Assembly: GCF_000737785.1 (NCBI RefSeq)
Contig: NZ_JPRO01000011.1
Span: 1-64,000, forward strand
Length of the DNA stretch: 64,000 bases
Reading direction: 5' to 3'
DNA from: Chryseobacterium luteum
Lineage (GTDB): Bacteria > Bacteroidota > Bacteroidia > Flavobacteriales > Weeksellaceae
Shown here: piece after piece, positions 53,145 to 62,042 of the stretch
Numbering within the stretch: position 1 is the stretch's first letter
How the letters are laid out: each line of letters begins with the position of its first letter
Position numbers and translations under genes: made by a program
Notes under the pieces: model-generated
Database searches by the model: none
Seen by the model: only the letters and a program-made list of their open reading frames with translations
What the model was told of the DNA's origin: nothing

Positions 53145-54055
53145 TGTTTATCAATAAGAAAATTAATGTAATAAGTTTTGGCGAAGTACTTTTCGATGTT
53201 TTTGGAGAAGAGAAAAAAATTGGCGGAGCTCCTCTCAATCTGGCTCTCAGAACGGCTTCGTATGGCTTTCCCGTTGCAATGATCAGTGCCGTAGGAAATG
53301 ATGAAGACGGAAAGGTAATCCTGGATTACACCAAAGAAAATGCTCTTGAAACCACCGGAATCATTATTTCTCAGGAATATGAGACAGGAATTGTTCAGGT
53401 TTCTTTAAATGAACGTGGTTCTGCGACATACGAGATTAAATTTCCTTCTGCGTGGGATTTTATCAGTGTTGATGAAAAAATAATGGATACCGTAAAAGAG
53501 GCTGATGTTTTTTTCTTTGGAAGCCTTGCCTGCAGAAATGAGGTTTCTCAAAAGACGCTTTTCTCCCTATTAGATTCCAACGATAAAATGTTTAAAGTTT
53601 TTGATGTGAATTTAAGAAAGCCATTTTACAATATCCAGCTTCTGGAAAAGCTTATGAACAGAGCAGATTTTATTAAATTCAATGATGAGGAAATCCTGGA
53701 AATTGCTACCGGAATGGGATTTGAATCTGAGGATCTGGAATCAAATATCAAATTTATATCAGAAAAAACAAACACACCTGCAATCTGTGTAACTCTAGGA
53801 AAGCACGGATCTATCTTGCTGTGGAATGATCAATTGTACAGACACGAAGGTTATCCTGTGAAAGTAGCAGATACAGTAGGAGCAGGAGATTCTTTCTTGG
53901 CCAGCCTGATTGCGAAACTGCTTTCAGATAAAAACCCGGATGAAGCTCTTAATTTTGCCAGTGCCGTTGGTGCTTTGGTAGCGAGCTATTCTGGTGCAAA
54001 TCCTAAAATAGAAAATTCTGAAATTGATGCATTTTTGAAAGAGAATGCTTATTGA
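53144..54055 (+). CDS. PfkB-family fructokinase
   Basis: The product has 303 residues. Signatures: 'INVISFGEVLFDVFGEEKKI', then GGAPLNLALRTASYGFPVAM (sugar-binding), and the C-terminal VKVADTVGAGDSFLASLIAK with the catalytic Asp in GAGD. It phosphorylates fructose to fructose 6-phosphate in the cytoplasm. It is the last gene of the fructan operon, translationally coupled to the preceding gene by the TAATG overlap, and followed by a strong terminator. Confidence 0.93.
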   Translation: MFINKKINVISFGEVLFDVFGEEKKIGGAPLNLALRTASYGFPVAMISAVGNDEDGKVILDYTKENALETTGIIISQEYETGIVQVSLNERGSATYEIKFPSAWDFISVDEKIMDTVKEADVFFFGSLACRNEVSQKTLFSLLDSNDKMFKVFDVNLRKPFYNIQLLEKLMNRADFIKFNDEEILEIATGMGFESEDLESNIKFISEKTNTPAICVTLGKHGSILLWNDQLYRHEGYPVKVADTVGAGDSFLASLIAKLLSDKNPDEALNFASAVGALVASYSGANPKIENSEIDAFLKENAY

Positions 54056-54082
54056 TCTGATAATTTTAAATATTTCGATAAT

Positions 54083-54118
54083 AAAAGAAAACTCCTGTAT
54101 TTATAGGAGTTTTCTTTT
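54083..54118 (+). terminator. Terminator of the fructan operon
   Basis: Perfect 14-base arms AAAAGAAAACTCCT and AGGAGTTTTCTTTT with an 8-base loop and T-rich 3' arm. It closes the 42384-54055 operon. Confidence 0.9.
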
Positions 54119-54229
54119 GTTTGAAAGTTGAAGTTTGATTTTAATTACATAGAAGCTAAAGTTTGTCCAGCTTAAAATCCTAAAGAGAAACCATTGTTGA
54201 CAATGTATCGGCTATGAGAAACTAGAATT

Positions 54230-54450
54230 TATAAATCGATATTGAATAATTTAATATTTATAATTATTTAAATTTTTATTAATTTTATTATAATAATTAT
54301 AAATTATATTTTTTTCAAAATTATAACAATATGTTTTATTTATTTTTAACAATTTGTTTATTTATTTGAAAATATATTAAAATAATATTATTTGTATTGT
54401 ATTTATTTGTATATTTGTAATTGTAAATGATTTAATATTTACAAAAAATA
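54230..54450. promoter_or_regulatory. Extremely AT-rich leader with -7 box
   Basis: Within 54240-54440 almost all bases are A or T, with many TTTAATATTTA-like runs. A TATATTTG box (exact TAnnTTTG) lies at 54408-54415, 44 bases before the ATG at 54459. Such runs bend easily and attract nucleoid proteins. The rest of 54119-54229 shows nothing else. Confidence 0.5.
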
Positions 54451-54458
54451 ATAGTATT

Positions 54459-56060
54459 ATGATAAAAATTATACAATTCATATTCTCTATAGCAGTAATG
54501 ATTACTGCAGTAGTGTTTGCCCAGGCACCGATGCTTGGTGCTGCTGCAGATTTTGCGCTTTTTTCATCAAATGGTGCAGTAAGTAATACCGGTTTATCCC
54601 AATTGACGGGTAATGTGGGAACTAATAATGGCTCAAGTACAAATTTCGGTAACGTAGATGGTGTAATGCATGATGCAGACGGTGCTACAGCTACAGCAGC
54701 AGCAGCGTTAACGATTGCATACAATCAATTGAATTCAGCTATACCCAATTTCTTTCCTGCACCATTATTGGGTAACGGACAAACATTGACCGCGGGAACT
54801 TATTCTATCGGACAAAGTGCTACATTAAATAATACCTTGACCCTTGATGGTGGAGGAAATGCGAATTCTGTTTTTATATTTAAAATTCAGGGTGCTTTTT
54901 CTTCGGCAGCCGGAGCGCAGGTATTGCTTACAAATGGTGCTTTGGCATGTAATGTATTCTGGAAAGTGGAAGGATTGGTTGACTTGGCATCCAACACATC
55001 AATGAAAGGTACGGTTATCGCAAATAATGCGGCTATCATACTCAATACAGGAACATCACTGGAAGGTCGTGCGCTTTCTACAACGGGAGCTGTTACAGTA
55101 TCCGGTGTTACTGTGAGAAAACCGATTGGTTGTGGAAGCTTGATTTTAACAGGACCGGCTCAACCGGTTTTGAATAGTGTTGCGTGTTATACCATTTTTA
55201 CAGGTAATGGTACGGTTACCAACACAGGGGTTTCTTTTGTGACGGGTGATATAGGTTCTAATCTGGGTCTTACCACAGGTTTTTCTGCTCTTAATGTTGC
55301 AGGTACTATACATGCAAACCCGGACACATCAACGGCAATATGCGCCTTAGATTTAAGCAACGTATATGCTTTTTTAAATACCCTTCCAACTGATATTGAA
55401 TTGCTTTATCCAGCTGCATTTGGTCAGAATCTGGTACTTACACCTCACACTTATCAATTAAATGGTGCAACAGTTCTTAACGGTACGGTATTTTTAAACG
55501 CTCAAAATAATCCGGATGCTGTTTTTGTAATAAAGATAAATGGTGCTCTTTCCACAAGTACGTATGCTTCTGTAGTTTTACAGAACGGAGCCCAGGCAAA
55601 AAATGTATTCTGGAAAATTGACGGGGCTGTGAGTCTTAACGATTATGCAAGCTTTAAAGGGACTGTGATTGGAAATAATGGAGCAATTAATATGAATATT
55701 GGTTCTACTATTGAAGGTCGTGTATTAAGTACAAGCGGTGCGATCAACACGGTTGGTATTAATGCTCAAATGACAGCCGGATGTAACAGCTCTTTATCAG
55801 TGAGTTCTGCTGTTAAAAATAAAGAAACAGCTGCTGTTTATCCTAACCCTTTTTCATCAGTTCTGAATGTGAAGCTGGATGATAAAAGCAAAGGATCGGA
55901 TCTTACAATTTATAATGCTGCGGGAACAAGAGTTTTAGGGAAAGTGTTAAATGAAACTTTAAGCTCAGTTCAGTTAAATCTTCCTGCCGGAATTTATTTT
56001 TACCAGATACAAGGTAAAGATGGTAAAGTTCAAACAGGAAAAATTATTTCTAAACCATAG
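54459..56060 (+). CDS. Ice-binding-like protein with two DUF3494 domains and a T9SS tail
   Basis: The product has 533 residues. After a signal (ending VFAQ) come two similar DUF3494 beta-helix domains: residues about 25-225 ('LGAAADFALFSSNGAVSNTG', 'QLTGNVGTNNGSSTNFGNVD', VFWKVEGLVDLASNTSMKGT) and about 235-435 ('YTIFTGNGTVTNTGVSFVTG', VFWKIDGAVSLNDYASFKGT). The last ~80 residues are a type IX sorting domain (AAVYPNPFSSVLNVK, ending KIISKP). DUF3494 proteins bind ice or act as adhesins. Whether these copies bind ice is unknown; secretion to the surface is well supported. Confidence 0.88.
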   Translation: MIKIIQFIFSIAVMITAVVFAQAPMLGAAADFALFSSNGAVSNTGLSQLTGNVGTNNGSSTNFGNVDGVMHDADGATATAAAALTIAYNQLNSAIPNFFPAPLLGNGQTLTAGTYSIGQSATLNNTLTLDGGGNANSVFIFKIQGAFSSAAGAQVLLTNGALACNVFWKVEGLVDLASNTSMKGTVIANNAAIILNTGTSLEGRALSTTGAVTVSGVTVRKPIGCGSLILTGPAQPVLNSVACYTIFTGNGTVTNTGVSFVTGDIGSNLGLTTGFSALNVAGTIHANPDTSTAICALDLSNVYAFLNTLPTDIELLYPAAFGQNLVLTPHTYQLNGATVLNGTVFLNAQNNPDAVFVIKINGALSTSTYASVVLQNGAQAKNVFWKIDGAVSLNDYASFKGTVIGNNGAINMNIGSTIEGRVLSTSGAINTVGINAQMTAGCNSSLSVSSAVKNKETAAVYPNPFSSVLNVKLDDKSKGSDLTIYNAAGTRVLGKVLNETLSSVQLNLPAGIYFYQIQGKDGKVQTGKIISKP

Positions 56061-56087
56061 AATTTTATATATTTCTACATAAGACAA

Positions 56088-56117
56088 AGTCTCACTTTTT
56101 AGTGAGACTTTTTTTTG
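56088..56117 (+). terminator. Terminator after the ice-binding-like gene
   Basis: Perfect 10-base arms AAGTCTCACT and AGTGAGACTT with a 4-base loop and a T8 tail. Confidence 0.9.
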
Positions 56118-56227
56118 CATTTAAGGTTTTACATATAAATGCGGCAATAAACCTACAACAGTTTTTGAGGTGAAATTATATACTTCTTTATCCTGAATTT
56201 TTAAATTTATTAGACGTTAATCTTTTA

Positions 56228-56404
56228 TTGTTGAATTTATCTAAGACGAAATACCAGATCTCAACATTGGATCATAGTGAAGGTCATATTTCATCGTCAA
56301 ACAGACTTTCTTTTGAAATAATAAAAAAGCAGGTGGATGAAACTCCGAAAAGAATACCACCGGTCGCTTTGATAAGAATACAGTCTTCTCAAAGGAAATT
56401 TTAA
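56228..56404 (+). pseudogene. Possible gene remnant before the TonB-receptor operon
   Basis: A frame open from 56174 has no ATG; a TTG at 56228 could start LLNLSKTKYQISTLDHSEGH, continuing RLSFEIIKKQVDETPKRIPP and VALIRIQSSQRKF. The composition is protein-like and would fit a lost C-terminal domain. No family recognised. Upstream 56118-56227 shows nothing. Confidence 0.3.
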
Positions 56405-56416
56405 AAAAAAATATTG

Positions 56417-56424
56417 TACTTTTG
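56417..56424 (+). promoter_or_regulatory. -7 promoter box with near-leaderless start
   Basis: TACTTTTG matches TAnnTTTG exactly and ends 10 bases before the ATG at 56435. Transcription would begin about 4-7 bases before the start codon, so the mRNA of the next gene would be nearly leaderless. Confidence 0.55.
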
Positions 56425-56434
56425 CCCCTTCAAT

Positions 56435-56788
56435 ATGCATAAATCACTCAAAAAATTTTTTGTTTTTTCTTTACTGATGCTGTTTTTTTACAACGTCAGC
56501 GGGATGAGTGTTTGTTTTGATCATGCCAGACATACCAAAAATTTTTCTGCTGAATCAAAAGGATCTAAAGCACCAAAAGGCTCCACCATTTCTCAGGATG
56601 ATGACTGTCAGTGTGCTCTTCATATGCAGATGCATCATGTTCTTTTACCCGAACATTTAGCCATTGAATTCCCGCTCAGTACTTTAAAAGATAATGAACT
56701 GCCTCATCCGAAGGCCATTACCTATCGTTGTTTACTCGACTATTTCAGCTCCCGGGCTCCGCCGTTTTCTTCTGTAGCGGTAGCATAA
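56435..56788 (+). CDS. Small secreted Cys/His-containing protein preceding a TonB receptor
   Basis: The product has 117 residues from the ATG at 56435 (MHKSLKKFFVFSLLMLFFYN); a TTG upstream lies inside the promoter. After the signal come Cys in SVCFDHARH, DDDCQCALHMQMHHVLL and an ending LLDYFSSRAPPFSSVAVA. The clustered Cys, His and Met (C-x-C-x-x-H-M-x-M-H-H) suggest a metal-binding role. Similar short proteins often precede TonB receptors in Flavobacteriia. The receptor gene follows after 141 bases on the same strand. Function inferred only. Confidence 0.65.
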   Translation: MHKSLKKFFVFSLLMLFFYNVSGMSVCFDHARHTKNFSAESKGSKAPKGSTISQDDDCQCALHMQMHHVLLPEHLAIEFPLSTLKDNELPHPKAITYRCLLDYFSSRAPPFSSVAVA

Positions 56789-56929
56789 TATTCTTATTTT
56801 ACTATAATTAAAGAATGCAGATTTTTTGATCTGTAGGACAATATCCGTGGAATTTTGTGTGTTAATTGATCACAAAACTTCTTTTTATTAATATTTGGCA
56901 TTATTCAGTGTCAGTATCATTCTTTTTTA

Positions 56930-59245
56930 ATGAACATCAACTATAATGATTGGGGAATAATTCAGTTTGTTTCCCATAAAAAATCAAGACTTTCTATAGC
57001 GGGCCTTACACTCTATTCATCTCTTTTTATAGCTCAGAAGACAGAAAAAGATTCGGTTGCTGCAACCATACAAACCGTTGAGATTATTGGACGAAAATCC
57101 AAAGATTATACTTCCGGTTATTCTTTTGCCGCTACCAAAATAGCCATGAAGAATAAAGATTTACCCTTAACCTTAAATACCGTCACCAAAGAGCTGATGA
57201 ATGACCGGCAGGCATTTCAGCTTGGTGATGTGATGAAAAATGTGACCGGTGTTTCACCGTCCAGCTACTACAATCAATATAATATCCGGGGAATCAGTCA
57301 AAATGAAGAAGGGCAGATTATTAACGGATTGAGAACGAGACAATACTATTTTCTTCAGCCGATGACTTCCAATATTGAACGTGTGGAGGTTTTTAAAGGT
57401 CCGGCAAGCATTACCATGTCCAGCGTTGATCCCGGAGGTACGATTAATATGGTTACCAAAAAGCCATTGCTCAACCCTCGCCATGAAGTCAGTTTTTCAG
57501 GCGGAAGTTTTGATACTTATAGAACGACCACAGATCTTACAGGCCCTTTGAACAAGAGCAAAACCTTATTGTACCGCTTTAACGGAGCCTATCAAAAGGC
57601 AAAATCCTTTAGAGATCATGTGAATAACAGTGGAGTTTTACTTTCTCCATCAATCACCTACATTCCCAATGAAAAAACTTCTCTGAATGTAGAGTTGATC
57701 TATAACGATCTTCACGGAAATCTGGATCGCGGGCAGCCTGTTTTTGGAGCGGTGGCAGGAAAAACAGATCTTAACAGTACACCCAAAAGCTTAAATCTCG
57801 GTGCTCCCGGTGATTATTTTAAAACAAATGAACTCATCATTATGGGCTCGCTCGCTCATCATTTTAATAAAAATTTGAGTTTCAACGCTTCTTATATGAA
57901 GCAGTTTTGGCGTGAAAACCTGGAAGAACACCGTACAACCAATGCTTTTGTGCCCGATATGAATAATAATCCTATTCCAAGTCTGGCAATGATGCAGTTT
58001 ATTCAGCGAAAACAGAACTGGGAAGTGGATAATTTGAACGCTTATTTCAATTTTAATTTTAAAACCGGGCAAGTTGAGCATCAGGCCTTAATGGGTTATG
58101 ATACCCAGGTCTGGGAAAAACGGGATGGCGGGCAACAAAATGCGGCAAGAGGCTTTATGCTGAAAGACGGCTCGGTGGCTTCCTCTTATAATCCGGCTCT
58201 GGCAGACCAATATCAAACCATTAATTATAACGGAATTTTATTGCCCAAACCTAATGTTGCGCCTTTTGATCTGACTCCCGGGGCACAAAACCATCAAGGC
58301 ACAGATTTTTATACAATGAATGTAATGACAGCCTTGCCTTCTGCTCTTACAACTACTCATGCAGGTTATATTCAGCATCTTTTTACGTGGAAAAAATTAA
58401 AAGTACTATCTGGAATCCGTCAGGAATGGTTTCGGGATGTTACCAACTTTAAAAAATCTGAGGAAACGTCATTCAAGAATGCTAAACTGCTTTACAGACT
58501 GGGGATTACCTACAGCATTACAGATGATATTAATGTGTACGGAACCTATCTTACAGGATATCAGCCACAATCGAATACAGTAACATTAATGCCTAACACG
58601 GGAAGTTTTACGGGTTCCAAATCAGCGGCAAAATTCAAGCCTTTAACTTCAGATTTAAAGGAATTCGGGATAAAAGGCCATTTTCTCGGGAAGTTTTCGG
58701 TAAGCATGGCGGTTTATGAAATTAACCAGAAGAATATTTTAATAAATGCCAACAACCCTGCGCAGCCTGATGAATTAATACAGCGCGGAGCCGACCGGAG
58801 CCGGGGTTTTGAAGCTGAGTTTACAGGATATATTCTTCCACAATGGCATATTTACGGCGGTTACAGCTATATCGACGCAAAAATTATAAATGATGCAAAT
58901 TCTGATCTGCTCGGGAAAAGGAAAGAAAATACTTCTAAAAATTCAGTAAACGTCTGGACACGATATAATTTTTCAAATATCAATGCATTAAAAGATTTTG
59001 GAGTGGGATTGGGCGTGCTGTATCAAAGTTCAAAAATCCCCTGGTTTACGAGAAGTTTTGAACTTCCTGCTTATACAACATTAGATGCTGCATTGTATTA
59101 TACGTTTTTAAAATCAAAATTTCAACTATCTGTTAATGTGAATAATATAACCAACACGTCGTACTGGATCGGGGCTCAGAATTATCTTAGATTATTTCCG
59201 GGCTCTCCAAGAAATTATTTAGTAACGGCTGCTTATAAATTTTAA
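56930..59245 (+). CDS. TonB-dependent siderophore-type receptor
   Basis: The product has 771 residues. After a somewhat long N-terminus (signal core SRLSIAGLTLYSSLFIAQ) comes the TonB box/plug (TVEIIGRKSKDYTSGYSF, LPLTLNTVTKELMNDRQAFQ, YYNQYNIRGI, IERVEVFKGPASITMSSVDP, GGTINMVTKKP), then the 22-strand barrel, ending GSPRNYLVTAAYKF. The plug motifs are those of the FhuA/FoxA-type TonB-siderophore family. It imports a metal chelate across the outer membrane. It is four bases from the ABC permease gene, so this is one operon. Confidence 0.9.
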   Translation: MNINYNDWGIIQFVSHKKSRLSIAGLTLYSSLFIAQKTEKDSVAATIQTVEIIGRKSKDYTSGYSFAATKIAMKNKDLPLTLNTVTKELMNDRQAFQLGDVMKNVTGVSPSSYYNQYNIRGISQNEEGQIINGLRTRQYYFLQPMTSNIERVEVFKGPASITMSSVDPGGTINMVTKKPLLNPRHEVSFSGGSFDTYRTTTDLTGPLNKSKTLLYRFNGAYQKAKSFRDHVNNSGVLLSPSITYIPNEKTSLNVELIYNDLHGNLDRGQPVFGAVAGKTDLNSTPKSLNLGAPGDYFKTNELIIMGSLAHHFNKNLSFNASYMKQFWRENLEEHRTTNAFVPDMNNNPIPSLAMMQFIQRKQNWEVDNLNAYFNFNFKTGQVEHQALMGYDTQVWEKRDGGQQNAARGFMLKDGSVASSYNPALADQYQTINYNGILLPKPNVAPFDLTPGAQNHQGTDFYTMNVMTALPSALTTTHAGYIQHLFTWKKLKVLSGIRQEWFRDVTNFKKSEETSFKNAKLLYRLGITYSITDDINVYGTYLTGYQPQSNTVTLMPNTGSFTGSKSAAKFKPLTSDLKEFGIKGHFLGKFSVSMAVYEINQKNILINANNPAQPDELIQRGADRSRGFEAEFTGYILPQWHIYGGYSYIDAKIINDANSDLLGKRKENTSKNSVNVWTRYNFSNINALKDFGVGLGVLYQSSKIPWFTRSFELPAYTTLDAALYYTFLKSKFQLSVNVNNITNTSYWIGAQNYLRLFPGSPRNYLVTAAYKF

Positions 59246-59248
59246 ACA

Positions 59249-60694
59249 ATGGCTACATCCACTTTACATCTGATCATCAGGAAAACTAGGCAGGACCTGA
59301 TGAAAGGAAAACAAAACCTGCTGATTACCATAACCGTTCTTCTGTTTTGCATGCTGAGCATCGGTATCGGATTTACAAAATATAAAGCGACAAATTCTCA
59401 AATCGCAAAATACCGCAAAGAAGTACGGGAACAGTGGGAGCACAGGCCCGCAAAACACCCGCACAGAATGGCACATTACGGGTATCTCGTTTTCAGAATG
59501 GGGCATCCATTGAGTATTTTTGACAACGGATTGGATGATTATCTGGGAAATGTTATTTTCCTGGAAGCTCACAAACAAAATTCTGCCAATCTTTCGGAAG
59601 CGGGCAGCTCCGGCATTTTGGTGCGCTTCGGTGCCTTTAGCAGTGCTTTTATGCTGCAGTGTCTTGTTCCGCTTATCATCTTATTTTTAGGTTTTGGGTT
59701 GATTGCCCGCGAACGGGAAGATGCTATCTTAAAAATACTCAGTACCCAGGGAGCATCGGGCAGACAAATCATCTGGGGAAAGGTTTTAGGGCTGTGGCAG
59801 TTTTCATTATTGTTTTTATTGCCTGTTTTACCTGTAGTGTTTGTTGCTGTGGTACTTTCAGAAGCTGCACCATGGACTGATATTGTTTTTAGAATGCTGG
59901 CCATTCTGCCTGCCTATATGGTGTATTATTTTTTTGTTTCCAGTCTTGCAGTTTTGGTTTCTGCATACAGTACAACTGCTTCATCGGCGTTGGTAAGCCT
60001 TATCGGAAGCTGGCTGATCCTGGTTATTTTTTTACCTAAAGGAATTCAATTTGCGGCACAGAATTTTTATCCGACCCCTTCCAGGATAGCTTTTGAAACC
60101 CTGTTAGAAAAAGATATTCTGAAAGCCGGGGACAGCCATAATCCTGATGATCCTCATTTTAAAAAGATCAAAGATTCACTTTTAGGACATTATAAAGTAG
60201 AAACAACGAGCGAACTGCCTTTCAATTACAGCGGTTTTGTGATGAAAGAAGGAGAGAAAATAAGTTCCCGGATTTACATCAGGCATCAAAAAGAACTGGA
60301 GGAAAAGTATTATAATCAGCAGCGATTTTCAGATATAAGCGCTTTTATTGATCCGATGATTGCTGTTAAAAATTTCTCAATGACCGCTTCAGGAACGGAT
60401 TACTTTTCTTACACCGAATTTCAGGAACAGGCAGAAGACTACCGGTATAAAATGGCTCAGAAACTTAACGATCTGCAGATAGAAAAAATAAGCAATGTGA
60501 AGCCCGAAAAAGGAGGTCCTCCCGCCATCATTGAAGGAGACAACTGGAAAAAATTCCCTGATTTCAATTATCAGTACACCTCATTTTCCAAAAGTATCAG
60601 GGAGCAGTGGATGCCTGCTGCAGCTCTTTTATTTTGGCTGATGGTGTGTGTGCTTATGATTGAAACAGCCGGTCGGAACTTAAAATTAATTTAA
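59249..60694 (+). CDS. ABC-2-type permease (DUF3526-like), first subunit
   Basis: The product has 481 residues. A first helix (NLLITITVLLFCMLSIGIGF) is followed by a ~100-residue extracytoplasmic stretch, then a block of helices (FMLQCLVPLIILFLGFGLIA, LWQFSLLFLLPVLPVVFVAV, AYMVYYFFVSSLAVLVSA), a long soluble loop and a last helix near 460. The cytoplasmic phrase EREDAILKILSTQGASGRQI is the typical ABC-2 coupling segment. It sits between the receptor and a second permease gene, which starts one base after its stop. Confidence 0.8.
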   Translation: MATSTLHLIIRKTRQDLMKGKQNLLITITVLLFCMLSIGIGFTKYKATNSQIAKYRKEVREQWEHRPAKHPHRMAHYGYLVFRMGHPLSIFDNGLDDYLGNVIFLEAHKQNSANLSEAGSSGILVRFGAFSSAFMLQCLVPLIILFLGFGLIAREREDAILKILSTQGASGRQIIWGKVLGLWQFSLLFLLPVLPVVFVAVVLSEAAPWTDIVFRMLAILPAYMVYYFFVSSLAVLVSAYSTTASSALVSLIGSWLILVIFLPKGIQFAAQNFYPTPSRIAFETLLEKDILKAGDSHNPDDPHFKKIKDSLLGHYKVETTSELPFNYSGFVMKEGEKISSRIYIRHQKELEEKYYNQQRFSDISAFIDPMIAVKNFSMTASGTDYFSYTEFQEQAEDYRYKMAQKLNDLQIEKISNVKPEKGGPPAIIEGDNWKKFPDFNYQYTSFSKSIREQWMPAAALLFWLMVCVLMIETAGRNLKLI

Positions 60695-60695
60695 A

Positions 60696-62042
60696 ATGAA
60701 GAATTATTTATACAAACAGTTTTATCGCAACAAAGCTTATACAGCTGCCTTGGTTTTCTTATTGCTGGCAGGTATAATGGCGATTTATACAGGCAAAAAA
60801 TTTCTGGATAGAAATCAGGATATAATTGCGAAAAGTGAACAGTTTCAGAAAGAAAGTATTGAGAAAAATGTAAAATATCATAAAGATGATTTAGGATTGA
60901 TCTTGTATTATATCAAATTCAACCTCATTAACGAAACTCCGGAGCTTGCCGCACTTAATATGGGTATGCGTGACCTGAATCCCTCCATACAGGGGGTTAC
61001 GATGCGGAATCTGGAAGAGCAGCGTTATAATGCCGATTTTTATAATCCTGCCAATGCGGCGGTTGGTAATTTTGATTTCAGTTTTGTACTGGTTTTCCTT
61101 TTTCCGCTCATTATTGTTGCTTTCTGTTACAATCTGATTTCTGAGGAAGAGGAAAGTGGCAGATGGAAATTGCTTTCTGTACAAAGCAGGCATTTGGGTA
61201 AACTGCTGGATATGAAATTATTAATCAGATGTATTGCCGTGAGTGCAGTTTATCTGGTGTTGATTCTTCTGGCAGGTATCTGGATTTCAATTCCCATAAA
61301 TAAAGCTTTTGCCGTTTTTATTCTTTCAGGATGGCTGTATATCATTTTCTGGTTTGCGCTGTGTCGGTGGATTATTTCGTTTAGGAAATCTTCTGCTCAG
61401 AATGCATTGATTTTACTGATCGTCTGGGTAGGAATGAATTTTATTATTCCGATGAGCAGCAATATGATCATTCAAAAAAGCTATCCCGTTCAGGAATCCT
61501 TAAAAGCGGTCATGCAGCAACGGGAAGGATACCACAATAAATGGGATGAAGCGAAACAGCCAACCATGGAGAAATTTTACAAAGCGTACCCGCAGTTCAG
61601 GAAATTTACGGTTGAGGAAAATGACAGTTTTACCTGGACCTGGTATTATGCAATGCAGCACATGGGAGATCTTGAGGCTTCGTTATCGTCGGAGCAATAC
61701 AGGGAAAAAATGAAAAAACGAAACCGGGCTGCAGAGATTCTGGGATATTTTCTTCCTAACATTCACACCCAGCTTACAGAAAGCCAATTGGCAGGAACGG
61801 GTATGGATAATCACCTGAAATATAGTTCGGCACTTCAGAAATTCCATGAACAAAAACGACTGTTTTTTTATCCGCTTGTTTTTTCAGGTAAAAATGCAGA
61901 TTCTGTAGACTGGAATTTACAGACGGTACAATCTTTCCGGGAACCTGACAGTTGGAGCCTGCTTAAAATATTCTCACCTTTCTTTATCATCATTACCTTA
62001 CTCATCATTCTTTCACAAAATAAATTCAGAAAATTATGCTAA
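60696..62042 (+). CDS. ABC-2-type permease, second subunit (paralogue of the first)
   Basis: The product has 448 residues with the same plan as the preceding gene: one early helix (TAALVFLLLAGIMAIYTG), a soluble part, then FSFVLVFLFPLIIVAFCYNL, the coupling segment EEEESGRWKLLSVQSRHLGK, four more helices and a C-terminal helix (IFSPFFIIITLLIILSQ). The two permeases would form the heterodimeric channel of one transporter. Its stop overlaps the ATPase gene by seven bases. Confidence 0.8.
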   Translation: MKNYLYKQFYRNKAYTAALVFLLLAGIMAIYTGKKFLDRNQDIIAKSEQFQKESIEKNVKYHKDDLGLILYYIKFNLINETPELAALNMGMRDLNPSIQGVTMRNLEEQRYNADFYNPANAAVGNFDFSFVLVFLFPLIIVAFCYNLISEEEESGRWKLLSVQSRHLGKLLDMKLLIRCIAVSAVYLVLILLAGIWISIPINKAFAVFILSGWLYIIFWFALCRWIISFRKSSAQNALILLIVWVGMNFIIPMSSNMIIQKSYPVQESLKAVMQQREGYHNKWDEAKQPTMEKFYKAYPQFRKFTVEENDSFTWTWYYAMQHMGDLEASLSSEQYREKMKKRNRAAEILGYFLPNIHTQLTESQLAGTGMDNHLKYSSALQKFHEQKRLFFYPLVFSGKNADSVDWNLQTVQSFREPDSWSLLKIFSPFFIIITLLIILSQNKFRKLC

